From: an uncultured Bacteroides sp.
GTDB lineage: Bacteria; Bacteroidota; Bacteroidia; Bacteroidales; Bacteroidaceae
Reading direction: 5' to 3'
Assembly: GCA_900552075.1 (NCBI GenBank)
Contig: URYL01000001.1
Span: forward strand, 186,001 to 250,000
DNA length: 64,000 bases
Position 1 is the stretch's first letter, and each line of letters starts with the position of its first letter. Made by a program: the position numbers and the translations under genes. The notes under the pieces are model-generated. The model ran no database searches. It was given only the letters and a program-made list of their open reading frames with translations, and was not told where the DNA came from. Positions 16,807 through 25,616 of this stretch are shown here, piece after piece.

Positions 16807-18588
16807 TTAATCAAGCTTCAATACCGCTAGAAATGCCTTCTGCGGTACTTCTACCGTACCAATCTGTTTCATACGTTTTTTCCCTCGTTTCTGTTTTTCC
16901 AACAGCTTACGCTTACGGCTCACGTCACCTCCGTAACATTTGGCCGTTACATCCTTGCGGACTGCCTTAATGGTTTCACGCGCAATAATCTTGGCACCGA
17001 TAGCCGCCTGAATGGCAATTTCAAACTGCTGACGAGGTATCAACTCCTTCAATTTCTCACACATCCGGCGACCCAAATCGTAGGCATTGTCAAAATGAGT
17101 CAGCGTAGAAAGGGCATCCACTGATTCTCCATTCAGCAGGATATCCAGTTTCACCAGCTTGGAAGGACGGAAACCCGACTGATGGTAGTCGAACGAAGCA
17201 TACCCCTTGGAAATACTCTTCAGTTTATCGTAGAAATCAATCACAATTTCTCCCAACGGCATCTTGTAATGCAGTTCCACACGGTTACCGGAAATATAAT
17301 CCTGTTTTACCAACTCGCCACGCTTGCCCAAGCAAAGCGTCATAATCGGACCGATATAGTCGGTCGAAGTAATGATGGAAGCGTCAATATAAGGTTCTTC
17401 AATGTGATCAATTAAAGTAGGATCCGGCATACCGCCCGGATTGTGTACTTCCTGCACCCCACCCTGCTTGTCGTATACCATATAAGATACGTTCGGCACC
17501 GTAGTAATGACATTCATATCAAATTCCCGGTCCAGACGCTCCTGCACAATCTCCATATGAAGCAACCCCAAGAAACCGCATCGGAATCCGAATCCCAATG
17601 CCAGAGACGATTCCGGCTGGAAAGTCAGAGACGCATCGTTCAGCTGAAGTTTCTCCAATGAAGCACGCAGATTCTCATAATCTTCCGCTTCTATCGGATA
17701 CACTCCGGCAAACACCATCGGTTTCACTTCCTCAAATCCGTCAATAGCCTTGTCGCACGGACGGTCGATATGCGTAATGGTATCGCCCACCTTCACTTCC
17801 CGTGAAGTCTTGATACCCGAAATGATATAGCCTACATCACCGGTACGAAGTTCTTTCCGTGGCACCATGTCCATCTTCAACACTCCCACCTCGTCTGCCA
17901 CATATTCTTTTCCCGTATTGAAGAATTTCACCTTGTCGCCGGTCCGGATGATACCGTTCTCCACCTTGAAATACGCGATGATCCCTCGGAAGGAATTGAA
18001 AACGGAGTCGAAAATCAACGCCTGCAACGGAGCGTTCTCATCTCCCTGAGGAGCCGGAATCCGCTCTATTACCGCCTGCAAGATTTCTTCGACTCCCAAT
18101 CCCGTCTTACCGGAAGCACGGATAATCTCTTCGCGCTTGCATCCCAGCAAGTCGACAATCTCATCCTCCACTTCTTCCGGCATCGCACTGGCCATATCAC
18201 ATTTGTTCATCACCGGAATGATTTCCAAGTCATGTTCCAACGCCATATACAAGTTTGAGATGGTCTGTGCCTGCACACCCTGCGAAGCATCCACTACCAA
18301 CAAGGCACCTTCACACGCCGCAATGGAACGGGACACTTCATAAGAAAAGTCCACATGCCCCGGAGTATCAATCAAGTTCAGAATGTATTTTTCACCTTTA
18401 TAAGTATACTCCATCTGAATGGCATGGCTCTTGATGGTAATTCCACGCTCGCGTTCCAAATCCATATCATCCAGCATCTGTCCTTCCGTAATCTTGATGG
18501 TCTGCGTATATTCCAGCAAGCGGTCGGCCAAAGTGGACTTTCCATGGTCAATGTGTGCAATAATGCAAAAGTTTCGGATATTCTTCAT
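16807..18588 (-). CDS. lepA: LepA, elongation factor 4
   Basis: Translational GTPase that binds ribosomes and affects initiation and back-translocation; cytoplasmic and membrane-associated. It has 593 residues, the usual length. GTPase motifs are AHIDHGKSTLADRL (G1), RERGITIKSHA (G2), DTPGHVDF (G3) and NKCDMASA (G4). The C-terminal domain specific to EF4 is seen in SGFRPSKLVKLDILLNGE and AAIGAKIIARETIKAVRKDVTAKCYGGDVSRKRK (two segments). It has its own promoter, divergent from lemA, and its own terminator. Confidence 0.97.
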   Translation of the reverse strand: MKNIRNFCIIAHIDHGKSTLADRLLEYTQTIKITEGQMLDDMDLERERGITIKSHAIQMEYTYKGEKYILNLIDTPGHVDFSYEVSRSIAACEGALLVVDASQGVQAQTISNLYMALEHDLEIIPVMNKCDMASAMPEEVEDEIVDLLGCKREEIIRASGKTGLGVEEILQAVIERIPAPQGDENAPLQALIFDSVFNSFRGIIAYFKVENGIIRTGDKVKFFNTGKEYVADEVGVLKMDMVPRKELRTGDVGYIISGIKTSREVKVGDTITHIDRPCDKAIDGFEEVKPMVFAGVYPIEAEDYENLRASLEKLQLNDASLTFQPESSLALGFGFRCGFLGLLHMEIVQERLDREFDMNVITTVPNVSYMVYDKQGGVQEVHNPGGMPDPTLIDHIEEPYIDASIITSTDYIGPIMTLCLGKRGELVKQDYISGNRVELHYKMPLGEIVIDFYDKLKSISKGYASFDYHQSGFRPSKLVKLDILLNGESVDALSTLTHFDNAYDLGRRMCEKLKELIPRQQFEIAIQAAIGAKIIARETIKAVRKDVTAKCYGGDVSRKRKLLEKQKRGKKRMKQIGTVEVPQKAFLAVLKLD

Positions 18589-18620
18589 ATATAATATTAC
18601 AACTTATCAAAATTATTGTG

Positions 18621-18628
18621 CAAAGATA
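18621..18628 (-). promoter_or_regulatory. Predicted -7 element of the lepA promoter
   Basis: TATCTTTG on the minus strand (exact TAnnTTTG), 32 bp upstream of the lepA ATG. Confidence 0.62.
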
Positions 18629-18650
18629 GGCAAAAAAAGAGATTTTTGTG

Positions 18651-18658
18651 TATGTTTG
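18651..18658 (+). promoter_or_regulatory. Predicted -7 element of the lemA promoter
   Basis: TATGTTTG on the plus strand (exact TAnnTTTG), 35 bp upstream of the lemA ATG. It is back-to-back with the lepA promoter, 22 bp away. Confidence 0.6.
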
Positions 18659-18693
18659 CCATTGAAACTAATCATAAAACATCATTCACACGT

Positions 18694-19275
18694 ATGAAAA
18701 AGACATGGATTATTCTTATCGCAGTAGTCGCTGTCATAGTCATTTACTGCGTTACCTCGTATAACTCTTTAGTGACTCAGGAAGAAACCGTAGGTACTGC
18801 ATGGAGCAACGTAGAGAACCAGTACCAGCGTCGTTCCGACCTGATTCCGAACCTGGTCAATACCGTCAAGGGATATGCGGCTCATGAAAAAGAGACCTTC
18901 GACGCCGTAGTTTCCGCCAGAGCGAAAGCTACCCAGATGACCATCGACATCGATGATCTGACTCCGGAAAAAATTGAAGCTTATCAAAAAGCCCAAGGTG
19001 CCGTAGGCAGTGCGTTGAGTCGTCTGCTTGCTGTGACAGAAAACTATCCGGAGCTGAAAGCCAATGAAAACTTCAAGGAGCTGCAAGCCCAATTGGAAGG
19101 AACCGAAAACCGTATCAGCGTAGAACGCCGCAAATTCAATGAAACGGCCCGCGAATACAACACGAGCATCCGCCGTTTCCCGAAAAACATCGTAGCCGGC
19201 CTGTTCGGATTTGAAAAACGTCCTTATTTCGAAGCCGAAGAAGGCAGTGAGAAAGCTCCGGAAGTTAAGTTCTAA
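18694..19275 (+). CDS. LemA family protein
   Basis: Membrane-anchored coiled-coil protein of the LemA family, 193 residues. An N-terminal membrane helix (WIILIAVVAVIVIYCV) is followed by the family signature ETVGTAWSNVENQYQRRSDLIPNLVNTVKGY and a long helical region ending in RRFPKNIVAGLFGFEKRPYF. The ATG at 18694 is chosen because the signal-anchor starts there and the predicted promoter is just upstream. It pairs with the TPM-domain gene 13 bp downstream, a common LemA/TPM arrangement. Its molecular function is not established. Confidence 0.92.
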   Translation: MKKTWIILIAVVAVIVIYCVTSYNSLVTQEETVGTAWSNVENQYQRRSDLIPNLVNTVKGYAAHEKETFDAVVSARAKATQMTIDIDDLTPEKIEAYQKAQGAVGSALSRLLAVTENYPELKANENFKELQAQLEGTENRISVERRKFNETAREYNTSIRRFPKNIVAGLFGFEKRPYFEAEEGSEKAPEVKF

Positions 19276-19288
19276 ACCGGACTTACAC

Positions 19289-20218
19289 ATGAAACGCTAT
19301 TTCTTACTGGGAATATTCTTCCTGCTGACTGTCTCCCTCTGCCCCTTACAGGCGGAAGGCTACAAGGTAGAAGAGATCCCCTTGGTACATTTGCAAAACC
19401 GGACACGATATGTCAGCAACCCCGATGGGGTATTAAGTGAGGCCGCCGTAGCCGCCATGGACACCACTCTTTTTGCCTTGGAGCAAAAGACCGGTATCCA
19501 AACTTTGGTCGTGGCTGTCCGTCAGATAGAAGGAGGCGACTGCTTTGACTTCGCTTACCAGTTAGGTGAGAAAAACGGCGTCGGCCAGAAAGGAAAAGAC
19601 AACGGACTGGTCATCCTGCTGGTCACCGAAGAACGGTGCATCCAGTTTGCTACCGGATACGGTCTGGAAGGTATCCTTCCCGATGCCATTTGCAAACGTA
19701 TCCAAACCCGCTACATGAATCCTTACCTGAGTAAAGGTAACTGGGATGCCGGGATGGTGGCAGGCGTGCAAGCTGTACGCCAGATACTGGACAAGAGTTC
19801 CGGTTCCCCCACTCCTCCCGAAGGAGAATCCGACAACCTTTTGCTCTTCCTTGGATTGGGATGCTGTTTCATTCTGGTACCGGCCTTGCTTTGGTATTCG
19901 GTACGCCAGCGGAACAAATGCCCCAATTGCCACAAACATACCCTGAAGCAAGTTTCCGTCCATACCATTTCCCGTGTAGGAGGAGTACGTACTGAAGAAG
20001 TAACCTATCTGTGCAGCCATTGCGGCCATGTGCGCCACGTCCAGCGGAAAGTGAACGACGACGATTTCCACCATCGGGGCGGTAACGGAGGACCTTTCCT
20101 GGGCGGACCATTCTTTGGCGGCGGATTCGGAAGAGGCGGAGGCTTTGGAGGCGGCTTCGGTGGCGGAAGTTTCGGAGGAGGAAGCTTTGGCGGCGGAGGT
20201 GCCGGAAGCAAATTCTGA
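19289..20218 (+). CDS. TPM-domain membrane protein with zinc ribbon and glycine-rich tail
   Basis: YgcG-type protein of 309 residues. In order: a signal peptide (about 1-22), a TPM domain (about 40-170, with NPDGVLSEAAVAAMDT and GKDNGLVILLV), a membrane helix (about 190-212), a four-cysteine zinc-ribbon pattern (CPNC then CSHC, about 222-252), and a C-terminal tail of G/F/S repeats. Most TPM proteins have the Gly-rich tail directly after the helix; the inserted zinc ribbon is less common. It probably acts with LemA at the membrane. The TPM domain has been linked to repair or phosphatase activity in other lineages, but no function is assigned here. Confidence 0.88.
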   Translation: MKRYFLLGIFFLLTVSLCPLQAEGYKVEEIPLVHLQNRTRYVSNPDGVLSEAAVAAMDTTLFALEQKTGIQTLVVAVRQIEGGDCFDFAYQLGEKNGVGQKGKDNGLVILLVTEERCIQFATGYGLEGILPDAICKRIQTRYMNPYLSKGNWDAGMVAGVQAVRQILDKSSGSPTPPEGESDNLLLFLGLGCCFILVPALLWYSVRQRNKCPNCHKHTLKQVSVHTISRVGGVRTEEVTYLCSHCGHVRHVQRKVNDDDFHHRGGNGGPFLGGPFFGGGFGRGGGFGGGFGGGSFGGGSFGGGGAGSKF

Positions 20219-20245
20219 TTACAATCACAATTATACTATACAACC

Positions 20246-21325
20246 ATGTACAACAACACTTTTGGAAACATCTTCCGTCTCACCAGCTTCGGTGAATCAC
20301 ACGGAAAAGCTATAGGCGGCGTCATCGACGGATTTCCCGCAGGCATCGCCATCGATATGGATTTCATTCAACAGGAACTGGCCCGTCGCCGACCGGGACA
20401 ATCGGCCCTCACCACGGCCCGCAAAGAGGCCGATGAGGTGGAATTCCTTTCCGGCATTTACGAAGGCGTATCGACAGGATGCCCCATCGGATTTGTCGTA
20501 TGGAACACCAACCAGCATTCCAACGATTACGACAACATGAAGGACGTGTTCCGTCCTTCGCATGCCGATTTCACCTATACGCAGAAATACGGCATACGTG
20601 ACCATCGGGGAGGCGGACGTTCGTCTGCCCGTGAAACCATCACCCGCGTAGTGGGAGGGGCACTGGCTAAACTGGCCCTGAAACCACTGGGCATCCACAT
20701 TACTGCCTTCACCTCACAGGTTGGCACCTTGAAGCTCGACAAAGATTATACGACGTATGACCTGAGCACCATCGAAAACAACCCCGTGCGCTGCCCCGAC
20801 CAGGAACTGGCACAGCAAATGGCAGACTATATTTACAAGACCAAAGGCGAAGGCGATACCATCGGTGGCGTCATCAGCTGTGTCATTCAGGGATGCCCCA
20901 TCGGACTGGGACAGCCGGTCTACGGCAAGCTGCATGCCGCTTTGGGCAATGCCATGCTCAGCATCAATGCCGTCAAAGGATTTGAATACGGACAGGGCTT
21001 CGGACACATGGAAATGAAAGGCAGCCAGCAGAACGATATTTTCTATCGCGACGGCGACAAAATCGGCTTCCGTACCAACCGCTCCGGAGGTATCCAGGGA
21101 GGTATCAGCAACGGACAGGACATTTACTTCCGGGTTGCCTTTAAACCGGTTGCTACCGTACTGATGGAACAGCCCACAGTCGACATTCACGGCAATGAAA
21201 CCATTTTGAAAGCCCGAGGCCGTCACGACCCTTGCGTCCTGCCGCGTGCAGTCCCCATCGTAGAAGCTATGGCAGCCATGACCATCCTCGATTATTACTT
21301 GCTCAACAAGACAACCCATCTATAA
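20246..21325 (+). CDS. aroC: AroC, chorismate synthase
   Basis: FMN-dependent lyase that converts 5-enolpyruvylshikimate-3-phosphate to chorismate, the last step of the shikimate pathway. It also supplies the precursor for the menaquinone genes at the left end of the window. It has 359 residues. Motifs are FGESHGKAIGGVIDGFPAG (N-terminal signature), RPSHADFTYTQKYGIRDHRG, GGGRSSARET, and RSGGIQGGISNGQDI. It lies 27 bp after the TPM gene and 11 bp before the M20 peptidase gene, so it is probably in the same transcript. Confidence 0.96.
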   Translation: MYNNTFGNIFRLTSFGESHGKAIGGVIDGFPAGIAIDMDFIQQELARRRPGQSALTTARKEADEVEFLSGIYEGVSTGCPIGFVVWNTNQHSNDYDNMKDVFRPSHADFTYTQKYGIRDHRGGGRSSARETITRVVGGALAKLALKPLGIHITAFTSQVGTLKLDKDYTTYDLSTIENNPVRCPDQELAQQMADYIYKTKGEGDTIGGVISCVIQGCPIGLGQPVYGKLHAALGNAMLSINAVKGFEYGQGFGHMEMKGSQQNDIFYRDGDKIGFRTNRSGGIQGGISNGQDIYFRVAFKPVATVLMEQPTVDIHGNETILKARGRHDPCVLPRAVPIVEAMAAMTILDYYLLNKTTHL

Positions 21326-21336
21326 ATAAAAACCTC

Positions 21337-22692
21337 ATGGAAATCAAACAATACATACAAGCAAACGAAGCCCGGTTCCTCGACGAACTGTTCAGCCTCA
21401 TCCGTATCCCCAGCATCAGTGCCTTGCCCGCACACAAGGAAGACATGCTGGCCTGTGCCGAACGCTGGCGCCAACTGCTGCTCGAAGCAGGAGCCGACGA
21501 AGCCATGGTAATGCCCTCGGAAGGACATCCGCTGGTGTACGCCGAAAAACGTGTCAGTCCCGATGCCCCCACCGTACTGGTATATGCCCACTACGACGTG
21601 ATGCCGGCCGAACCGTTGGAATTGTGGAAAACCCCACCTTTTGAACCGGAAGTACGCGACGGACATATCTGGGCCCGCGGAGCCGACGACGACAAAGGGC
21701 AGTCGATGATTCAAGTCAAAGCCTTCGAATACCTCGTACGCGAAGGCCTGCTTCACCATAATGTGAAATTCATCTTTGAAGGAGAAGAAGAGATCGGTTC
21801 TCCCAGCCTGAATGCCTTCCTGAAAGCGCACAAGGAACTGCTGAAAGCCGATGTTATCCTGGTATCCGATACCAGCATGTTAGGTGCAGACCTTCCCTCC
21901 CTCACCACCGGACTGAGAGGCCTGGCTTACTGGGAAATCGAGGTGACCGGTCCGAACCGCGACCTTCATTCCGGCCATTTTGGCGGTGCCGTAGCCAACC
22001 CCATCAATGTACTCTGCGACCTGCTTTCGAAAGTCATTGATGCCGACGGACGCATCACCATTCCTCATTTCTATGATGATGTAGAAGAAGTGCCGGCTGC
22101 CGAACGCGCCATGATTGCCCAGATTCCGTTCGATGAAAAGAAATACATGGAAGCCATCGGGGTGAAAGCCCTGAAAGGCGAAAAAGGCTATTCTACGCTG
22201 GAACGCAACAGCTGCCGCCCGTCATTCGATATCTGCGGTATCTGGGGAGGATATACCGGTGAAGGCTCCAAGACCGTATTGCCTTCCAAAGCCTACGCCA
22301 AAGTATCCAGCCGTCTGGTACCCCACCAGCAGCATGAAAAAATATCCCAGCTGTTTGTAGACTATCTTACCCAGCAGGCCCCCGACTATGTACAGGTGAA
22401 AGTCACTCCGATGCATGGCGGTGAAGGCTATGTCTGCCCCATCCACCATCCAGCCTATCAGGCAGCCGAAAAAGGATTTGAAAAAGCCTTCGGCAAGAAA
22501 CCGTTGGCCGTTCGCCGTGGAGGAAGTATCCCTATCATCAGCGATTTCGAACAGATACTCGGCATCAAGACCATCCTGATGGGATTCGGACTGGAGAGCG
22601 ATGCCATTCATTCCCCGAATGAAAACTTCTCGCTCGATATTTTCAGAAAAGGAATAGAGGCAGTAGTGGAATTCCACTTGCAATATAAATAA
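21337..22692 (+). CDS. M20-family dipeptidase/peptidase
   Basis: Zinc metallopeptidase of the M20 (CNDP/DapE-like) group, 451 residues. Catalytic blocks are VLVYAHYDVMP (metal His and Asp), WARGADDDKGQ (bridging Asp), and FEGEEEIGSP (general-base Glu and metal Glu). The dimerisation domain is at about residues 185-300, with LHSGHFGGAVANP. The start at 21337 follows aroC by 11 bp and matches the family N-terminus. No signal peptide is seen, so it acts in the cytoplasm on short peptides; substrate is unknown. It ends at a strong bidirectional terminator. Confidence 0.9.
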   Translation: MEIKQYIQANEARFLDELFSLIRIPSISALPAHKEDMLACAERWRQLLLEAGADEAMVMPSEGHPLVYAEKRVSPDAPTVLVYAHYDVMPAEPLELWKTPPFEPEVRDGHIWARGADDDKGQSMIQVKAFEYLVREGLLHHNVKFIFEGEEEIGSPSLNAFLKAHKELLKADVILVSDTSMLGADLPSLTTGLRGLAYWEIEVTGPNRDLHSGHFGGAVANPINVLCDLLSKVIDADGRITIPHFYDDVEEVPAAERAMIAQIPFDEKKYMEAIGVKALKGEKGYSTLERNSCRPSFDICGIWGGYTGEGSKTVLPSKAYAKVSSRLVPHQQHEKISQLFVDYLTQQAPDYVQVKVTPMHGGEGYVCPIHHPAYQAAEKGFEKAFGKKPLAVRRGGSIPIISDFEQILGIKTILMGFGLESDAIHSPNENFSLDIFRKGIEAVVEFHLQYK

Positions 22693-22694
22693 CA

Positions 22695-22723
22695 AAAAAG
22701 GGTGACTTCAGGTCACCCTTTTT
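22695..22723. terminator. Bidirectional terminator between convergent genes
   Basis: AAAAAGGGTGAC (22695-22706) and GTCACCCTTTTT (22712-22723) give a 12-bp perfect stem with A and T tracts on the two sides. It ends the M20 peptidase transcript on plus and the EEP gene on minus. Confidence 0.88.
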
Positions 22724-22727
22724 CGTT

Positions 22728-23747
22728 TTATTCCTCCACCGTCAGTTCCAGCAATACCGGAAGATGATCACTGTATCCTCCATGATACCGTCTTCCTTTG
22801 TACGTACGGAAAGGCATCTCCCCTCCATACACATTGTCTTCTTCCAACAAGAAAGGGAAACGCAGGATAGCAGCCTTTTCCTTTGAAGTTCGGGTACGTG
22901 CATCCGGTTGCAGCAAACCACCGTTTACCACCATCTGGTCCAGTACGCCCCACTCCCCTTTGTAACGGTAAGTCCCGTCCGGCTGATTTTCCATCAGATT
23001 ATACAAGGCACCCTGTTCCGGATGTTCATCCAGCACAGATACCCGAAGCCCTTCCTGCAACGACTTACCATCAGGGTAATCATTAAAATCTCCCATAATA
23101 ATCAAACGGGGGTTCTGGCGCTTAGCCATCACCGAATCGGCCGCCTGGCGAACCCTGCGAGCCACCCACAAACGGTACGAGTCTGTTTTCTGGGCTCCTC
23201 CCACACGTGAGGGGAGATGACAGACAAACACATCCAAGGTGTCCCCGCTGGCCACACGCCCCGAAGCATATAGGATATCCCGTGTAGGCCGCATTCCCAA
23301 CGAGTCGGAAGGAATGCGAATTTTCTGTGAAGTCAGCAAACGAAACGAAGCAGGCTGATACAACAGCGCCACATCAATGCCACGTTCATCGGGCGAAGAA
23401 GTCATCACATATTTATATCCCACCTCCCGAAGAGAGGAATAACGGGTCAGACTTTTCAGACAGAAATCATTCTCCACCTCACACAAACCGACCAAATCGG
23501 GCACCTGCTCTTTCCCGGCTGCCAGAATCACTTTTCCAATCTTATCCAACTTGTCCTGGAAACGAGAATATGTCCAATTCCGTACACTACCCGGCAAGAA
23601 CTCCGTATCCTGCTTCAACGAATCATGACGGCAATCGAACAAGTTCTCCACGTTGTATTCCATCACCCGGAATGTCTGCTGTGCCAGGAGCGGTGTGGCC
23701 CACAAGCCACACACCATCCCCAGCAAACTATAAATCATTTTTCTCAT
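22728..23747 (-). CDS. Secreted endonuclease/exonuclease/phosphatase-fold protein
   Basis: EEP-superfamily metal-dependent phosphoesterase of 339 residues, exported by a signal peptide (MRKMIYSLLGMVCGLWATPLLA). Active-site blocks are EYNVENLFD (catalytic Asn/metal), LVGLCEVEND (metal Glu), MGDFNDYPD (Asp/Asn) and YSDHLPVLLE (catalytic Asp-His). The ATG at 23747 is used because it overlaps the pepD stop in an ATGA, the usual coupled arrangement; an in-frame ATG two codons earlier also exists. It may act on nucleic acids, phosphoinositides or another phosphodiester; the family does not decide. Confidence 0.87.
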   Translation of the reverse strand: MRKMIYSLLGMVCGLWATPLLAQQTFRVMEYNVENLFDCRHDSLKQDTEFLPGSVRNWTYSRFQDKLDKIGKVILAAGKEQVPDLVGLCEVENDFCLKSLTRYSSLREVGYKYVMTSSPDERGIDVALLYQPASFRLLTSQKIRIPSDSLGMRPTRDILYASGRVASGDTLDVFVCHLPSRVGGAQKTDSYRLWVARRVRQAADSVMAKRQNPRLIIMGDFNDYPDGKSLQEGLRVSVLDEHPEQGALYNLMENQPDGTYRYKGEWGVLDQMVVNGGLLQPDARTRTSKEKAAILRFPFLLEEDNVYGGEMPFRTYKGRRYHGGYSDHLPVLLELTVEE

Positions 23748-25201
23748 ACACAAACCGGAATATGAACCAACACATCCAGCAAGTGACGCCAGAACTTATC
23801 TACCGTAGGAATCAGCATACGCTCGTCGGGTGAATGTACTCCACGCAAAGTCGGTCCGAAAGAAACCATATCCAACGACGGGTATTTCTCCAGGAACAAG
23901 CCACATTCCAGTCCCGCATGGATAGCCTTCACCTTCGGTTCCACTCCAAACAGACGTTTGTAGCTTTCCACTGCCACTTTCAAGATAGCAGACGACGGAT
24001 TCGGTTTCCAGCCCGGATAACCGTCCCCAGTGACGCAAGTTGCCCCACCCAGTTCAAAAGCCGCACGTACCATCTGCGACATATCCTCGCGAGAAGAAAG
24101 AATAGAGCTACGCTGGCTGGTTACTACCACAATCTTGCCGTCGCGCATCTTCACAGAGGCTAAGTTGGAAGAAGTTTCCACCAGTCCCTCAATATCCTGA
24201 CTCATGGCATATACTCCGTGATGTACGGCATACAATGAAAGCAGGAAGCGCTTCATCGCTTCTTTTTCCATCACTTCCGCACAAGGCGTTTCCGATTCCA
24301 GTTCCATGACCAGGTTCGGTTCCGTAACCGAAAACTCATTCTCTACATCTGCCAGGAACATATTCAGGGCTACCCGAACATTTTCCTTGTCGGCCATCGG
24401 CACCGCACATACAGCATGTGCCTCACGCGGAATGGCATTGTGCAGATTACCTCCGTCAATCAGGCTCAGACGCAAATCATACTGTTTCATCAGAATCACC
24501 AGGAAACGGTCGAGCAACTTGTTGGCATTGGCCCGGTTCTTGTTGATGTCATCCCCAGAATGACCGCCAGTCAATCCTTTGATGGTCACCCGGAAGAAGA
24601 AATAACCTTCCGGAACCGCCGTCATCGGGCACGGGAATTCAGCCGTAGTACCGGCTCCTCCGGCACATCCGATAAACAGTTCTCCTTCATCTTCTGAATC
24701 CAGGTTAATCAGGATGTCCCCGCTCATAAAACCTTCCTTCAAGGCAAATGCCCCAGTCAGTCCGGTTTCCTCGTCCACGGTAAACAAACATTCCAGCGGT
24801 CCATGCTGGATATCCTTTGATGCCAGTACCGCCAGTTCCGTAGCCATTCCGATGCCGTTGTCCGCACCCAGCGTGGTACCTTTCGCTCTCAGCCATTCTC
24901 CGTCGATATACGTTTCAATCGGGTCTGTTTCAAAATTATGTACGGTCTGGTTGTTTTTCTCACACACCATGTCCATGTGCGACTGCAACACTACCTTCTT
25001 CAGGCGTTCCATACCCGCCGTAGCCGGTTTACAGATCAGCACATTGCCTGCTTCATCCACCTTATGCTCCAACCCTTGTGCCTGAGCAAAATCCACCAGG
25101 AACTTCCGAATCTTCTCTTCTTTTTTTGAAGGACGCGGCACACGACAGATTTCCTCAAAATAATGGAACACCGATGCCGGCTGTAAATCTTTCTTTTCCA
25201 T
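23744..25201 (-). CDS. pepD: PepD-type aminoacyl-histidine dipeptidase (M20C)
   Basis: Cytoplasmic zinc dipeptidase of the PepD/carnosinase-like M20C group, 485 residues, the expected length. Zinc-site blocks are VLQSHMDMVCEKN, GTTLGADNGIGMA, and TVDEETGLTGAFAL, followed by LINLDSEDEGELFIGCAGG. The lid domain carries GLTGGHSGDDINKNRANANKLL (split here as two motifs), and the C-terminal ligand is in IHAGLECGLF. Its stop overlaps the start of the EEP gene by 4 bp. The upstream gap of about 145 bp is shared with a divergently transcribed small membrane protein gene. Confidence 0.93.
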   Translation of the reverse strand: MEKKDLQPASVFHYFEEICRVPRPSKKEEKIRKFLVDFAQAQGLEHKVDEAGNVLICKPATAGMERLKKVVLQSHMDMVCEKNNQTVHNFETDPIETYIDGEWLRAKGTTLGADNGIGMATELAVLASKDIQHGPLECLFTVDEETGLTGAFALKEGFMSGDILINLDSEDEGELFIGCAGGAGTTAEFPCPMTAVPEGYFFFRVTIKGLTGGHSGDDINKNRANANKLLDRFLVILMKQYDLRLSLIDGGNLHNAIPREAHAVCAVPMADKENVRVALNMFLADVENEFSVTEPNLVMELESETPCAEVMEKEAMKRFLLSLYAVHHGVYAMSQDIEGLVETSSNLASVKMRDGKIVVVTSQRSSILSSREDMSQMVRAAFELGGATCVTGDGYPGWKPNPSSAILKVAVESYKRLFGVEPKVKAIHAGLECGLFLEKYPSLDMVSFGPTLRGVHSPDERMLIPTVDKFWRHLLDVLVHIPVCV

Positions 25202-25319
25202 AAAAGTATTTCTATAAAACGATTAAAAATTGTATGCAAACAAAAGTTAAATCAGACAAATTCCCCTGCATAAAAGGCATTTTTAAAGACAAAAGCCCGA
25301 GGAATCATGACAAAAACTA

Positions 25320-25327
25320 TATCTTTG
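25320..25327 (+). promoter_or_regulatory. Predicted -7 element for the small membrane protein gene
   Basis: TATCTTTG fits TAnnTTTG exactly, 19 bp upstream of the ATG at 25347. It supports that short frame being a real gene. Confidence 0.6.
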
Positions 25328-25346
25328 CACCACAAAATTAATAGAA

Positions 25347-25577
25347 ATGCTCAAGACTCTCCTGATAACTTTGTTAATAGTTGCTATCTGTATAGCGCTA
25401 TTATCAGTAAAGATACTTTTCAAAAAGAACGGACGCTTCCCCAACACTCATGTAAGCGGAAGCAAAGCCATGCGCAAAAGAGGTATCGGATGCGTACAAT
25501 CACAAGACCGTGCCGCCCAGCACCTCAATCCTCATGCTATTCCGGAGAGGCAGTCGGCGCAAACTGATGCTGAATAA
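25347..25577 (+). CDS. Small conserved-looking membrane protein
   Basis: A 76-residue protein with one N-terminal membrane helix (about residues 4-24, LLITLLIVAICIALLSVKIL) and a basic, polar remainder containing FPNTHVSGSKAMRKRG and a single cysteine. I believe similar proteins occur in other Bacteroidales genomes, but I cannot name a family. The predicted promoter, the tight spacing (39 bp) to the OmpH-like gene and the typical codon use support it being expressed. Its tail after the helix would face the cytoplasm by the positive-inside rule. Confidence 0.65.
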   Translation: MLKTLLITLLIVAICIALLSVKILFKKNGRFPNTHVSGSKAMRKRGIGCVQSQDRAAQHLNPHAIPERQSAQTDAE

Positions 25578-25616
25578 AAAGCTAATAATTAACTAAAAAC
25601 GATTATCAATATCATT

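Noticed and set aside
25347..25577. NqrM-like maturation factor for the small membrane protein
   Set aside because: It has one cysteine and lacks the cysteine cluster of NqrM; the resemblance is only in size and topology.
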